Position numbers and translations under genes: made by a program. Under the pieces are notes generated by a model. It was not told the origin of the DNA. It made no database searches and saw only the letters and a list, made by a program, of their open reading frames with translations. 64,000 bases of DNA from contig NZ_JABJXS010000006.1 in assembly GCF_013155275.1 (NCBI RefSeq), positions 62,001 through 126,000 of the forward strand. Reading direction: 5' to 3'. This document shows positions 22,196 through 33,170 of this stretch, piece after piece (position 1 is the first letter of the stretch; every line of letters begins with the position of its first letter). This DNA is from Brenneria sp. hezel4-2-4 (GTDB lineage: Bacteria > Pseudomonadota > Gammaproteobacteria > Enterobacterales > Enterobacteriaceae).

Positions 22196-22279
22196 ATGTT
22201 CAACTTCTCTTTCCTACTAGGCCTACTACTAAACGCATCTACATTGCGCGGTAGGCTGGTGGACAGAATTCAGAACTGA
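22196..22279 (+). CDS. leuL: leu operon leader peptide
   Basis: A 27-codon ORF, MFNFSFLLGLLLNASTLRGR and then LVDRIQN. Five leucines are encoded by CTA, a rare leucine codon in enterics, as CTA-CTA-Gly-CTA-CTA-CTA. This is the classic design for ribosome stalling when leucyl-tRNA is scarce. It lies between the promoter and an attenuator hairpin, with leuA 88 nt downstream of the leader stop. The LLLNA and RGR elements also recall the E. coli leader. Confidence 0.93.
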   Translation: MFNFSFLLGLLLNASTLRGRLVDRIQN

Positions 22280-22297
22280 TTCGCACCATCCAAAAAA

Positions 22298-22325
22298 ACC
22301 CGCGCCAATGCGCGGGTTTTTTTTT
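22298..22325 (+). terminator. leu operon attenuator (terminator hairpin)
   Basis: An 8-bp stem ACCCGCGC/GCGCGGGT with a CAAT loop (22298-22317) is followed by a run of about nine T. It lies 19 nt after the leuL stop and 40 nt before leuA, exactly where an attenuator is needed; read-through would depend on ribosome stalling at the CTA codons. Confidence 0.9.
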
Positions 22326-22366
22326 ACTCGCCGGGCGCTAAGTAAATACGATAAGGAATCAAGCCG

Positions 22367-25038
<2,672 letters not shown>

Positions 25039-25040
25039 CC

Positions 25041-26441
25041 ATGAGTAAGACGTTATATCAAAAATTATTCGATGCGCACGTCGTTTATGAAGCGCCGAAT
25101 GAAACGCCTCTGCTGTACATCGATCGCCACCTGGTGCATGAAGTGACCTCTCCTCAGGCTTTTGACGGCCTGCGGGCGAAAGGACGTCAGGTTCGTCAGC
25201 CGGGTAAAACGTTCGCCACCATGGATCACAACGTTTCCACTCAGACCAAAGATATTAATGCCTGTGGCGACATGGCGCGTATTCAGATGCAGGAGCTGAT
25301 CAAGAACTGTGCTGAATTCGGCGTACAGCTGTATGACCTGAACCATCCGTTTCAGGGCATCGTCCATGTTATCGGCCCCGAACAGGGCATGACGCTGCCG
25401 GGCATGACCATCGTCTGCGGCGATTCCCACACCGCGACGCACGGCGCGTTCGGCTCGCTGGCTTTTGGTATCGGCACATCGGAAGTCGAACATGTTCTGG
25501 CGACGCAAACCCTGAAACAGGGCCGCGCCAAAACCATGAAGATCGAAGTGACCGGCGACGCCGCGCCGGGCATTACCGCCAAAGATATCGTGCTGGCGAT
25601 TATCGGTAAAACCGGCAGCGCGGGCGGCACCGGACACGTGGTTGAATTCTGTGGCAAAGCCATTCGGGCCTTAAGTATGGAAGGCCGCATGACGCTGTGC
25701 AACATGGCGATTGAAATGGGCGCCAAAGCCGGACTGGTCGCGCCGGATGAAACCACATTCAGTTACCTGAAAGGCCGCCAGTTCGCTCCGAAAGGCGCCG
25801 ACTGGGACGCCGGCGTCGCTTACTGGAGCACGCTGAAGTCCGACGACGATGCCCGCTTCGATAGCGTCGTCACGCTGGACGCCGCCGATATTGCGCCGCA
25901 GGTAACCTGGGGCACCAATCCCGGTCAGGTGATTGCCGTTAATCAGGTTATTCCGTCACCGGAATCCTTCAGCGATCCGGTCGAACGCGCTTCGGCCGCC
26001 AAGGCGCTGGCGTATATGGATTTGCAACCCGGCATCAAACTGACCGACGTGGCGATCGATAAAGTGTTCATCGGTTCCTGCACCAACTCGCGGATTGAAG
26101 ATTTGCGGGCGGCGGCCGAGGTTGCCAAAGGACGCAAGGTCGCCAGCGGCGTACAGGCCATCGTAGTGCCAGGTTCCGGTCCGGTCAAAACCATGGCCGA
26201 ACTGGAAGGGCTGGATAAGGTATTTATCGAAGCCGGCTTCGAATGGCGCTTACCCGGCTGTTCCATGTGTCTGGCGATGAACAACGACCGTCTGAATCCC
26301 GGCGAACGCTGCGCGTCCACCAGCAACCGTAATTTTGAAGGCCGTCAGGGCCGTGCCGGGCGCACGCATCTGGTCAGTCCGGCAATGGCCGCCGCCGCCG
26401 CCGTCACCGGCCGTTTTGCCGATATTCGCGAGTTGAATTAA
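25041..26441 (+). CDS. leuC: 3-isopropylmalate dehydratase large subunit
   Basis: Aconitase-family isomerase subunit that carries the [4Fe-4S] cluster; with LeuD it converts 2- to 3-isopropylmalate. The 466 residues include [30 protein letters not shown] and [11 protein letters not shown], which supply the three cluster cysteines. The start lies 2 nt after the leuB stop. Confidence 0.98.
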   Translation: MSKTLYQKLFDAHVVYEAPNETPLLYIDRHLVHEVTSPQAFDGLRAKGRQVRQPGKTFATMDHNVSTQTKDINACGDMARIQMQELIKNCAEFGVQLYDLNHPFQGIVHVIGPEQGMTLPGMTIVCGDSHTATHGAFGSLAFGIGTSEVEHVLATQTLKQGRAKTMKIEVTGDAAPGITAKDIVLAIIGKTGSAGGTGHVVEFCGKAIRALSMEGRMTLCNMAIEMGAKAGLVAPDETTFSYLKGRQFAPKGADWDAGVAYWSTLKSDDDARFDSVVTLDAADIAPQVTWGTNPGQVIAVNQVIPSPESFSDPVERASAAKALAYMDLQPGIKLTDVAIDKVFIGSCTNSRIEDLRAAAEVAKGRKVASGVQAIVVPGSGPVKTMAELEGLDKVFIEAGFEWRLPGCSMCLAMNNDRLNPGERCASTSNRNFEGRQGRAGRTHLVSPAMAAAAAVTGRFADIRELN

Positions 26442-26454
26442 GAGAGAAACCGAC

Positions 26455-27057
26455 ATGACTAAATTTATCCAACATACCGGTCTGGTGGTTCCTCTGGATG
26501 CCGCTAACGTTGATACCGACGCAATTATTCCCAAGCAGTTTCTGCAAAAGGTGACGCGTACCGGTTTCGGTCAGCACCTGTTCAACGACTGGCGTTTTCT
26601 GGACGAGTCCGGTCAGCAGCCCAACCCTGATTTTGTGCTGAATAAGCCACGCTATAAGGGCGCCAGCATTCTGCTGGCCCGCGAAAACTTCGGTTGTGGT
26701 TCTTCACGCGAACATGCGCCGTGGGCGCTGACCGATTACGGTTTCAAAGTGGTGATTGCGCCGAGCTTTGCCGATATTTTTTACGGTAACTCGTTCAACA
26801 ACCAATTGCTGCCCGTTACGCTCAGCGAAACGGATATTGATACGTTGTTTAAGCTGGTCGACAGCCAGGAAGGCATTACCTTCACGGTCGATCTGGAAAA
26901 CCAGACCGTGCTGGCAGGCGATATCAGCTATCCGTTTGAAATCGACAGCTTCCGCCGTCACTGCATGATCAACGGGCTGGACAGCATCGGTCTGACGTTG
27001 CAGCACGAAGCATCTATTTCTGATTACGAAAAGAATCAACCCTCGTTTCTGCGTTAA
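26455..27057 (+). CDS. leuD: 3-isopropylmalate dehydratase small subunit
   Basis: Swivel-domain partner of LeuC. The 200-residue protein has the [20 protein letters not shown] and [17 protein letters not shown] signatures of the family. It lies 13 nt after leuC with GAGAGAAA upstream, and ends the operon ahead of a strong terminator. Confidence 0.98.
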   Translation: MTKFIQHTGLVVPLDAANVDTDAIIPKQFLQKVTRTGFGQHLFNDWRFLDESGQQPNPDFVLNKPRYKGASILLARENFGCGSSREHAPWALTDYGFKVVIAPSFADIFYGNSFNNQLLPVTLSETDIDTLFKLVDSQEGITFTVDLENQTVLAGDISYPFEIDSFRRHCMINGLDSIGLTLQHEASISDYEKNQPSFLR

Positions 27058-27115
27058 TCGCCCGGTTATATGCCGATAACACGTTAAGTGCGCTATCGGT
27101 GTGATACAACATCAT

Positions 27116-27153
27116 CAAAACCCAGCGTTTTTTACAAAAACGTTGGGTTTTTT
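27116..27153 (+). terminator. Rho-independent terminator of leuABCD
   Basis: AACCCAGCGTTTTT and AAAAACGTTGGGTT arms form a stem of about 12-14 bp (one G-T wobble) with a tiny loop, followed by a T-run, about 60 nt past the leuD stop. Confidence 0.9.
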
Positions 27154-27252
27154 AATTGGCATTATTCCTGGCGTTTAAGTTTCGGGTGATACAGGTATCA
27201 CCAAGTCGTTATCAAATTCGGCTTCATCTCTTCCCTATACCATTCATTCCTT

Positions 27253-27266
27253 TGCACAAATGTGCA
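27253..27266. promoter_or_regulatory. Dyad operator 1, TGCACA-N2-TGTGCA
   Basis: Perfect 6-bp dyad TGCACAAATGTGCA. The same pattern recurs at 27380 and 27523, all upstream of the sorC-like regulator gene; probable binding site for that regulator (inference). Confidence 0.7.
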
Positions 27267-27379
27267 ATTTTCTATTTATCTACAAAAATAAAACTGTGAC
27301 ATACTGCTGATTTCCGCTCACTCGTGCAAAATAAATCGGATACAACAAAAGTAAGTTCTATCAAGGATATAGCCTTTAA

Positions 27380-27393
27380 TGCACAACTGTGCA
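27380..27393. promoter_or_regulatory. Dyad operator 2, TGCACA-N2-TGTGCA
   Basis: Perfect dyad TGCACAACTGTGCA, extended by one A-T pair on each side. Start-to-start spacing is 127 bp from site 1 and 143 bp to site 3, allowing a looped complex. Confidence 0.7.
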
Positions 27394-27522
27394 TTATTTT
27401 ATGCTTAAATAATGCAACAAAACGAGAATTAACACCAATAAACGCACGATTATTGCCGGGCCGCATTTTGACAAGGGCATATGAAAATGATTATATCAGG
27501 CTAGGACTAGATTAATCTCATT

Positions 27523-27536
27523 TGCACATTTGTGCA
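27523..27536. promoter_or_regulatory. Dyad operator 3, TGCACA-N2-TGTGCA
   Basis: Perfect dyad TGCACATTTGTGCA, only 18 nt before the start codon at 27555, so a bound protein would block the promoter or early transcription: a natural autoregulatory position. Confidence 0.72.
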
Positions 27537-27554
27537 GGAACGCTGGGGTAATAA

Positions 27555-28514
27555 ATGACTAATAACGATGAACTGCGTTTACTTATCAAAGTTGCCCAGA
27601 TGTATTATGAGCAAGATCTGACACAATCACAGATCGCTAAATCACTCGGTATTTATCGCACTACCATTAGTCGGATGCTGAAAAAAATCCGCCAGCAGGG
27701 CATCGTAACCATTGCCATTAATTACCAGTTCAATGAAACCTTGCTATTGGAACAGCAGTTAAAAAAACGTTTCGAGCTAAAAGAAGCCATCATCTCCCCA
27801 GTCAATGCCGAGTCGCCGATGCAGGAGCAACTCGACAGCATGGGTTCGCTATGCGCCAACTTCCTCAATAGCATTATTGAAGACCGCGATGTGATTGGTT
27901 TCTCCTGGGGCAGTGCGTTATCGGCCGTCGTAGAACAAATGGCCGAAGGCTGCGGCAAAAAAAACGTCACCTGCGTGCCGATGGTCGGTGGCCCTTCCGG
28001 CAAACTGGAAAGCCGTTACCACGTCAATACCATCGTTTACACCGCGGCAAGCAAGATGCACGCGGAATCAAAACTTATTGATTTCCCAGCCATCCTTGAA
28101 CAAAAAATGATTCGCGACGGGATTATGGAATCACAGCATTACCTTTCTATTTCAGAATATTGGAACAAGTTGGACATTGCCGTTTTTGGCATCGGCTCAC
28201 CCAACATTAGCGGACACTCTGTCTGGCGAGCCTTTTATGGTAACGATGTCATTGAACACTTTAATACCGCACTGGTCGCAGGGGATATTTGCTCCCGCTT
28301 TTATGACGCGACCGGAAACAGCGTAGAAACGTATTTTTCCGAAAAAACCATTAATATTACGCTGGATAAAATTAAACGCGCCAATTACGCCATTGGCGTA
28401 GCACATTCTTATGAGAAGCTGTCCGGTATTATCGGCGCCATTAACGGCGGCTATATTAATTGTCTGGTGACGACCAAGGATACTGCGGAAAAATTGCTGG
28501 CGATGGCCCCATAG
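27555..28514 (+). CDS. sorC: SorC-family sugar-binding regulator of the L-sorbose operon
   Basis: Regulator of 319 residues with an N-terminal helix-turn-helix (LTQSQIAKSLGIYRTTISRMLKK, about 22-44) and a C-terminal sugar-phosphate-binding domain. It shares GFSWG, CVPMVGGPSGKLESRYHVNT, GIGSPNI, VAGDICSRFYD and GYINCLVT with Klebsiella SorC as I recall that sequence. The start ATG 27555 follows a GGGGTAATAA stretch. The gene is intact while the genes it should control, immediately downstream, are ruined, so it may now be an orphan or control other loci. Three dyads upstream are its likely operators. Confidence 0.85.
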   Translation: MTNNDELRLLIKVAQMYYEQDLTQSQIAKSLGIYRTTISRMLKKIRQQGIVTIAINYQFNETLLLEQQLKKRFELKEAIISPVNAESPMQEQLDSMGSLCANFLNSIIEDRDVIGFSWGSALSAVVEQMAEGCGKKNVTCVPMVGGPSGKLESRYHVNTIVYTAASKMHAESKLIDFPAILEQKMIRDGIMESQHYLSISEYWNKLDIAVFGIGSPNISGHSVWRAFYGNDVIEHFNTALVAGDICSRFYDATGNSVETYFSEKTINITLDKIKRANYAIGVAHSYEKLSGIIGAINGGYINCLVTTKDTAEKLLAMAP

Positions 28515-28609
28515 CCTAATAACAGGAAAATACGTTTAAAAAAATGGTTATCCACCATTTACGGCCTCCCCTTGCCCAAAAACAGCCAACCAACAATGAG
28601 GAGAAAAAT

Positions 28610-29314
28610 ATGCAGGACTGGTTAAATATCAAAAATAAAGTGATCGTCGTTACCGGGAGCGCATCCGGTATCGGCAAAGCGATTGTGGAAGAATTGCTGG
28701 CAAATGGCGCACAGGTGCAATTGGCTGACATCAATGCCGTTGAAGGAGAATTACCGCACCACTCGAAATTGCAGTTTATCAAAACCGATATTACCGATCG
28801 TTATAGCGTCGCCGCTATGGTCAATCATACGCTGGAAACCCATGGACGTATTGATGCGCTAGTGAATAATGCCGGTATAAATCTACCACGACTGCTGGTC
28901 GATCCCGCGCAGGAAGACGGCCATTATGAACTCAATGACGACGCCTTCGAGAAGATGGTCAACGTCAACCAGAAAGGCGTGTATCTGATGTCGCAAGCGG
29001 TGGCGAGAATCATGGTGAAACAGAGCCGCGGCGTCATCGTCAATATCTCGTCGGAAAGCGGACTGGAAGGATCCGAAGGCCAGAGTTGCTACGCAGCAAC
29101 TAAAGCCGCCATGTACAGCTTTACCCGATCCTGGGCTAAAGAGCTGGGTAAGCACGGTATTCGCGTGGTCGGTGTCGCACCGGGCATTCTGGAAAAAACC
29201 GGGAGGAAATCTGCTGATTCTGGGGGGCACAGGACCAATGGGACTGCTGGCGATCGACTATGCGCTGCACGGCCCGATCCAGCCACGGCGTCTGGTGGTA
29301 ACCGATCGTCATGA
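28610..29314 (+). pseudogene. sorD: sorD remnant: sorbitol-6-phosphate dehydrogenase, C-terminus lost
   Basis: Short-chain dehydrogenase whose product would oxidise D-sorbitol-6-phosphate to fructose-6-phosphate in L-sorbose breakdown. From ATG 28610 (GAGGAG site upstream) it reads MQDWLNIKNKVIVVTGSASG, with NNAGINLPRLLVD, NISSESGLEGSEGQ and the catalytic YAATK, closely matching SorD up to ILEKTG (codon ending 29203). After that the frame enters sorE sequence out of register and ends at 29314 with unrelated residues. About 65-70 C-terminal residues, which shape the substrate pocket and oligomer interface, are missing, so activity is unlikely. Confidence 0.82.
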
Positions 29315-29927
29315 AGAAAAAATCCGTTATGCCGAACATCTGTATCCCGCCGATAATGATACACAGGTGAACTACATTAACGTGAAAACCTTAACGGACC
29401 AGCGCAGTTATCTGCTTGGCTTGACCGAGGGCGCAGGCTATGACGATATCTTCGTCTTCGTGCCGTCTGAAGAATTGGTCACCCTCGCCTCCTCACTGCT
29501 GGCGCCGGACGGCTGTATGAATTTCTTCGCCGGGCCGCAGGACAAATCATTCAGCGCGCCCATTAACTTTTACGATATGCACTACGCCTTTACCCATTAT
29601 GTCGGCACATCCGGCGGCAATACCGAAGATATGCGTACCGCGGTGCGACTGATTGAGGACAAAAAGATCGATGTCAGCAAAGTTGTTTCTCATATACTTG
29701 GTCTGAATGCTGCGGCAGAAACCACACTGAACCTTCCACAAATCATTGGCGGAAAAAAGATGGTCTATACCGGGAAATCGCTTCCGTTGCTTAGCCTGGG
29801 TACGTTAACGCAGGAACCACAGGAAACGGAATTTACCCGCAAGTTGCAAAGGTTGCTGCGTGAAAATAACGGCCTGTGGTCAAAGGCCGCGGAAGATTTT
29901 GTGCTTAATCAGGCACCGGCCATCTGA
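29199..29927 (+). pseudogene. sorE: sorE remnant: L-sorbose-1-phosphate reductase, N-terminus lost
   Basis: The frame from about 29199 encodes PGGNLLILGGTGPMGLLAID and about 240 further residues of a medium-chain zinc-dehydrogenase-like protein that I recognise as the C-terminal part of SorE. The nucleotide-binding GGTGPMG is present, but the N-terminal GroES-like catalytic domain (roughly 165-170 residues) is absent. The segment is fused out of frame to sorD within ACCGGG at 29198-29204. In the known operon order sorC-D-F-B-A-M-E, the lost interval would be exactly the end of sorD, the PTS genes sorFBAM and the start of sorE. Confidence 0.8.
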
Positions 29928-29992
29928 ATCCGCTGCTATTGGGCGTAGGCTGAAAGACGTAGATTCTTGTAAATGTACTAAGGATAATCCTC

Positions 29993-30826
29993 ATGGGTCA
30001 TGAAATTAACAAAGATACTCAACTGTGCATGTCATTGTCGGGACGTCCCGGCAATTTCGGTACCCGTTTCCATAACTACCTGTATCAAGAACTGGGCCTG
30101 AATTTTATCTACAAGGCCTTTACCACCAAGGATATACAGGCGGCGGTAGGCGGCGTGCGGGCATTAGGGATCCGCGGTTGCGCCGTTTCCATGCCGTTCA
30201 AAGAGATTTGTATCCCTTTTTTAGACCAGTTGGATACCTCCGCCGCAGTTATTGAATCGGTAAACACCATCGTCAATGACGACGGTTTCCTTCGAGCCTA
30301 CAACACCGACTATATCGCCATCGCAAAACTATTGGATCAATACCAGGTGTCGCCAGCGACAACCTTTGCTCTACGCGGCAGCGGCGGCATGGCAAAGGCG
30401 GTCACCGCGGCGCTGCACGATGCGGGATTCAAAAATGGATATCTCATTGCCCGTAACGAGGCTTCAGGCAAAGCGCTGGCGTCACAGTATGGTTATACAT
30501 GGCAACCCGAGGTGGGTGATTTACCCGCGGAGATGATAATAAACGTGACGCCTATCGGTATGGCGGGGGGCGCTGAATCCGAACAGTTGGCGTTTGAACC
30601 CGCTATCATTGATGCTGCGAAAATCGTGTTCGACGTGGTGGCTTTGCCAGCGGAAACCCCCTTGATCCGTTACGGACGGCAAAAAGGCAAGCAGGTGATT
30701 ACCGGTGCGGAAGTGATCGTGCTACAGGCGCTGGAACAGTTTGTATTATACACCGGCGTACGTCCAACCGACGATCAGCTCACCCGAGCCGCAGCCTATG
30801 CGCGTGGGGAAGACGTTATCAAGTAG
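29993..30826 (+). CDS. Shikimate dehydrogenase-like protein (SDH-L / HI0607 type)
   Basis: AroE-superfamily oxidoreductase of 277 residues. It has the catalytic lysine in CAVSMPFKE, the aspartate in AYNTDY, and a Rossmann loop RGSGGMAKAVTAAL. The N-terminus NKDTQLCMSLSGRPGNFGTRFHNYLY resembles the Haemophilus HI0607 SDH-L subgroup, known to be a poor shikimate dehydrogenase with unclear physiological substrate. It is not the housekeeping aroE. AAGGAT lies upstream of ATG 29993. It follows the sorE remnant by 65 nt on the same strand and may have been part of the same acquired unit. Confidence 0.8.
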   Translation: MGHEINKDTQLCMSLSGRPGNFGTRFHNYLYQELGLNFIYKAFTTKDIQAAVGGVRALGIRGCAVSMPFKEICIPFLDQLDTSAAVIESVNTIVNDDGFLRAYNTDYIAIAKLLDQYQVSPATTFALRGSGGMAKAVTAALHDAGFKNGYLIARNEASGKALASQYGYTWQPEVGDLPAEMIINVTPIGMAGGAESEQLAFEPAIIDAAKIVFDVVALPAETPLIRYGRQKGKQVITGAEVIVLQALEQFVLYTGVRPTDDQLTRAAAYARGEDVIK

Positions 30827-30906
30827 GGCGGCGGGATTGCTGTCGATTCCGCCATAACTTCGTTGGTTTGGCGCTACCGTTGCGTAATACCCCGCATCAA
30901 GACAAG

Positions 30907-30931
30907 TTAAGCAACTGTAGCGGTTGCTTAA
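30907..30931. repeat. Perfect 9-bp inverted repeat
   Basis: TTAAGCAAC and GTTGCTTAA flank a 7-nt centre, about 80 nt past the SDH-L-like stop. No U-run follows on either strand, so it is a weak terminator candidate or a protein-binding dyad. A looser GGCGG/CCGCC hairpin lies just upstream (30829-30852). Confidence 0.4.
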
Positions 30932-30987
30932 CGACAGCAACGCATTGGATACGTATTGCCGCTGACGGCGCTTTATTGAATAAGCAT

Positions 30988-31244
30988 AAAAAAAGCCAGC
31001 GGAAAGTTTCGCTGGCTGGTGAAATGCACCATTACTCAGAATTTTTCAGTTGTCCGTGCCGTGCCGCTATATCCAGTGACGGTATTCCTCTTCCGACATT
31101 TCCGCTATTTGCCACTGGGTCGCCTGTTGCAATAACGCCATCCGCTGCTGAGCAGACATCCAACGCAGCCATTTCGCCTGACACGTCGAGAGATAGACCT
31201 GATAAAACCGATACAATGTTGAGATTGTCATAAGTCACCTCCAC
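30988..31244 (-). ncRNA. sgrS: Glucose-phosphate stress small RNA SgrS
   Basis: Divergently transcribed next to sgrR as in E. coli. The 3' part, read on the minus strand, has CTGAGTAATGGTG (about 31022-31034), close to the E. coli SgrS segment CTGAGTATTGGTG that base-pairs with the ptsG ribosome-binding site. It is followed by a GCCAGCG/CGCTGGC terminator (30994-31017) with a seven-U tail for Hfq. A -10-like CATAAT at 31251-31256 puts the 5' end near 31244, giving about 257 nt (E. coli 227). The 5' end is an estimate; the promoter has a poor -35, as expected for SgrR activation. Confidence 0.88.
31067..31231 (-). CDS. sgrT: SgrT, inhibitor of glucose PTS transport, encoded within SgrS
   Basis: A 54-codon ORF inside SgrS: MTISTLYRFYQVYLSTCQAK, then WLRWMSAQQRMALLQQATQW and a tail ending EEEYRHWI. 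It matches E. coli SgrT (43 residues) around FYQ, WLRW, QR and QW. A strong GGAGGTGACTT site precedes the ATG. SgrT blocks EIICB-Glc (PtsG) activity while SgrS acts on ptsG mRNA. The protein is longer at both ends than in E. coli, and its stop lies only about 33 nt from the base-pairing segment. Confidence 0.9.
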   Translation of the reverse strand: MTISTLYRFYQVYLSTCQAKWLRWMSAQQRMALLQQATQWQIAEMSEEEYRHWI

Positions 31245-31321
31245 GCTTTCATTATGGGAAAGTATCGACGTAATATAGGGAAAGATAAATTGATGACTTT
31301 AGCGTGTGGAGTTCCTCTTTT

Positions 31322-32980
31322 ATGTCTTCCAATCGTCTGCAACAGCAGTTCATCCGCCTATGGCAACGCTTTCAGGGACAGACAACAGAAACGACGCTAC
31401 AAGAACTGGCGGGCGTATTAAGTTGCTCACGTCGCCATATCCGCTCACTACTGGGCGCCATGCAGCAGCAGGGCTGGCTTATCTGGCAGGCGGAAGCGGG
31501 GCGCGGAAAACGATCGCAGCTCACCTTTATCTACACCGGGCTGGCGCTGCAACAGCAGCGGGCTGAAGACTTACTGGAGCAGGATCGCATCGATCAACTG
31601 GTACAACTGGTGGGTGATAAAGAAACCGTGCGCCAAATGCTGCTGGCGCATCTGGGCCGCAGTTTCCGGCAAGGGAAACATATTCTGCGTATTCTTTATT
31701 ATCGTCCGCTGCGTAATCTGTTGCCGGGTTCAGCCCTCCGGCGCTCGGAAATGCACATTGCCCGGCAAATTTTCAGCGGACTGACCAATATAAATGAGGA
31801 AAATGGGGAACTAAAACCCGATTTGGCGCATCACTGGCAAAGGCTGGAACCGCTGCGCTGGCGATTCTATTTACGCCCTTCCATTCGTTTTCACCACGGG
31901 CGGGAACTGACGATGGACGATGTCATCAGTTCGCTTACCCGGCTGACCACCATGCCATTGTTTGCCCATATCGAAAAAGTCACCTCGCCAATGCCTTTTG
32001 TGATTGATGTGCAACTGAGCAGCGCCGATTATTGGCTACCGTGGCTGCTCGGCAGCGTGCCGGCCATGATCCTGCCGCAGGAATGGCAAACCCTCCCCGA
32101 TTTTGCCAGACGCCCCATCGGCACCGGCCCTTACGCGGTGGTGTACAATAACAACAGTCAACTGAAGATAAGCGCCTTTGACGACTATTTCGGTTACCGG
32201 GCGCTGATTGATGAAGTCAATATCTGGGTACTCCCCGATGCCTCAGATGAGGTGCCGGTCTCGGTACAGCTCCAGTCGGATGACTCCGCCTATGACAAGC
32301 AGGAAAGCCGAATGGAAGAAGGCTGCTATTTTCTGCTGTTTGATCAGCGTTCTCCGCTCGCCGCTAAACCGGAAATTCGCCGCTGGCTCTGGCAAATCCT
32401 CAATCCTATCGCCTTGCTCAGCCGTGCCGGTACCCCTCATCAGCGAGACTGGTCACCCGCCTACAGCCTGCTGCCGCGCTGGCATCACCATCAGCAGGGC
32501 GAGCCGTTGCCGATGCCCCCGGGACTTAGGCAAATCACGCTGACGTTTTATCAGGAGCACCCCGAATACCAGATATTGAGTGACATCATGTCCAGACTGC
32601 TGGCGGAGCATGGCGTGAAACTGCATGTTCAAACCGTCAGCTACGAGTCTTGGTATCAGGGCGACGCCGAGAGCGATATCTGGCTCAGTAGCGCCAACTG
32701 CTACTTGCCGTTGGAGTTTTCGCTGTTCGCCATGCTGTACGAACTGCCGCTGCTGCAACACTGCCTGAGCGAAGATCTGCATTATGATGCCAGCCTGTGG
32801 CGCAGCAAAGCGCTGCCAATGGCGGAGTGGTGCGAAAAACTGGTCAGCAGTGGTCAGATGCACCCACTGCTGCATCATTGGCTGCAACTTCAGGGACAAC
32901 GCAGTATGCGAGGTGTCCGCATGAACACTCTCGGCTGGTTTGACTTCAAATCCGCCTGGTTCGCGCCGCCGGAAAACTGA
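31322..32980 (+). CDS. sgrR: SgrR, activator of sgrS
   Basis: Transcription factor sensing sugar-phosphate stress. The 552-residue protein has an N-terminal winged helix ([19 protein letters not shown]), the near-invariant stretch [21 protein letters not shown], and a large C-terminal solute-binding-protein-like domain (about 160-552), ending [19 protein letters not shown] as in E. coli. The ATG at 31322, with GGAG upstream, is chosen over an in-frame start six codons earlier because it gives the E. coli-like [15 protein letters not shown]. Confidence 0.97.
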   Translation: MSSNRLQQQFIRLWQRFQGQTTETTLQELAGVLSCSRRHIRSLLGAMQQQGWLIWQAEAGRGKRSQLTFIYTGLALQQQRAEDLLEQDRIDQLVQLVGDKETVRQMLLAHLGRSFRQGKHILRILYYRPLRNLLPGSALRRSEMHIARQIFSGLTNINEENGELKPDLAHHWQRLEPLRWRFYLRPSIRFHHGRELTMDDVISSLTRLTTMPLFAHIEKVTSPMPFVIDVQLSSADYWLPWLLGSVPAMILPQEWQTLPDFARRPIGTGPYAVVYNNNSQLKISAFDDYFGYRALIDEVNIWVLPDASDEVPVSVQLQSDDSAYDKQESRMEEGCYFLLFDQRSPLAAKPEIRRWLWQILNPIALLSRAGTPHQRDWSPAYSLLPRWHHHQQGEPLPMPPGLRQITLTFYQEHPEYQILSDIMSRLLAEHGVKLHVQTVSYESWYQGDAESDIWLSSANCYLPLEFSLFAMLYELPLLQHCLSEDLHYDASLWRSKALPMAEWCEKLVSSGQMHPLLHHWLQLQGQRSMRGVRMNTLGWFDFKSAWFAPPEN

Positions 32981-33020
32981 GAACCTTTCGCTACCCGCCG
33001 GAACGCTCTACAATAGGCCG

Positions 33021-33116
33021 TTCTCAACGGGGTGCGGAAAACGTTTGACGCGTTTTTTCGCTGAGAAAACACCCGTCGAACCTGATCCGGCTAATACCGG
33101 CGAAGGGATTTGAGAG
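33021..33116 (+). promoter_or_regulatory. TPP (thi-box) riboswitch
   Basis: Contains the conserved thi-box elements in order: ACGGGGTGC (33027-33035), CTGAGA (33061-33066), ACCCGTCGAACCTGATC (33071-33087), the CCGG-CTAATA-CCGG stem-loop (33087-33100) and CGAAGGGATT. Outer CTCAA/TTGAG arms close P1. It lies 55 nt before the thiB start and should repress thiBPQ when thiamine pyrophosphate is plentiful. Confidence 0.97.
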
Positions 33117-33170
33117 TGTTCTCCGCTGACTCAAAGTCCTTTGCCACCCCATGATCCTCAGGAGTGCAAA

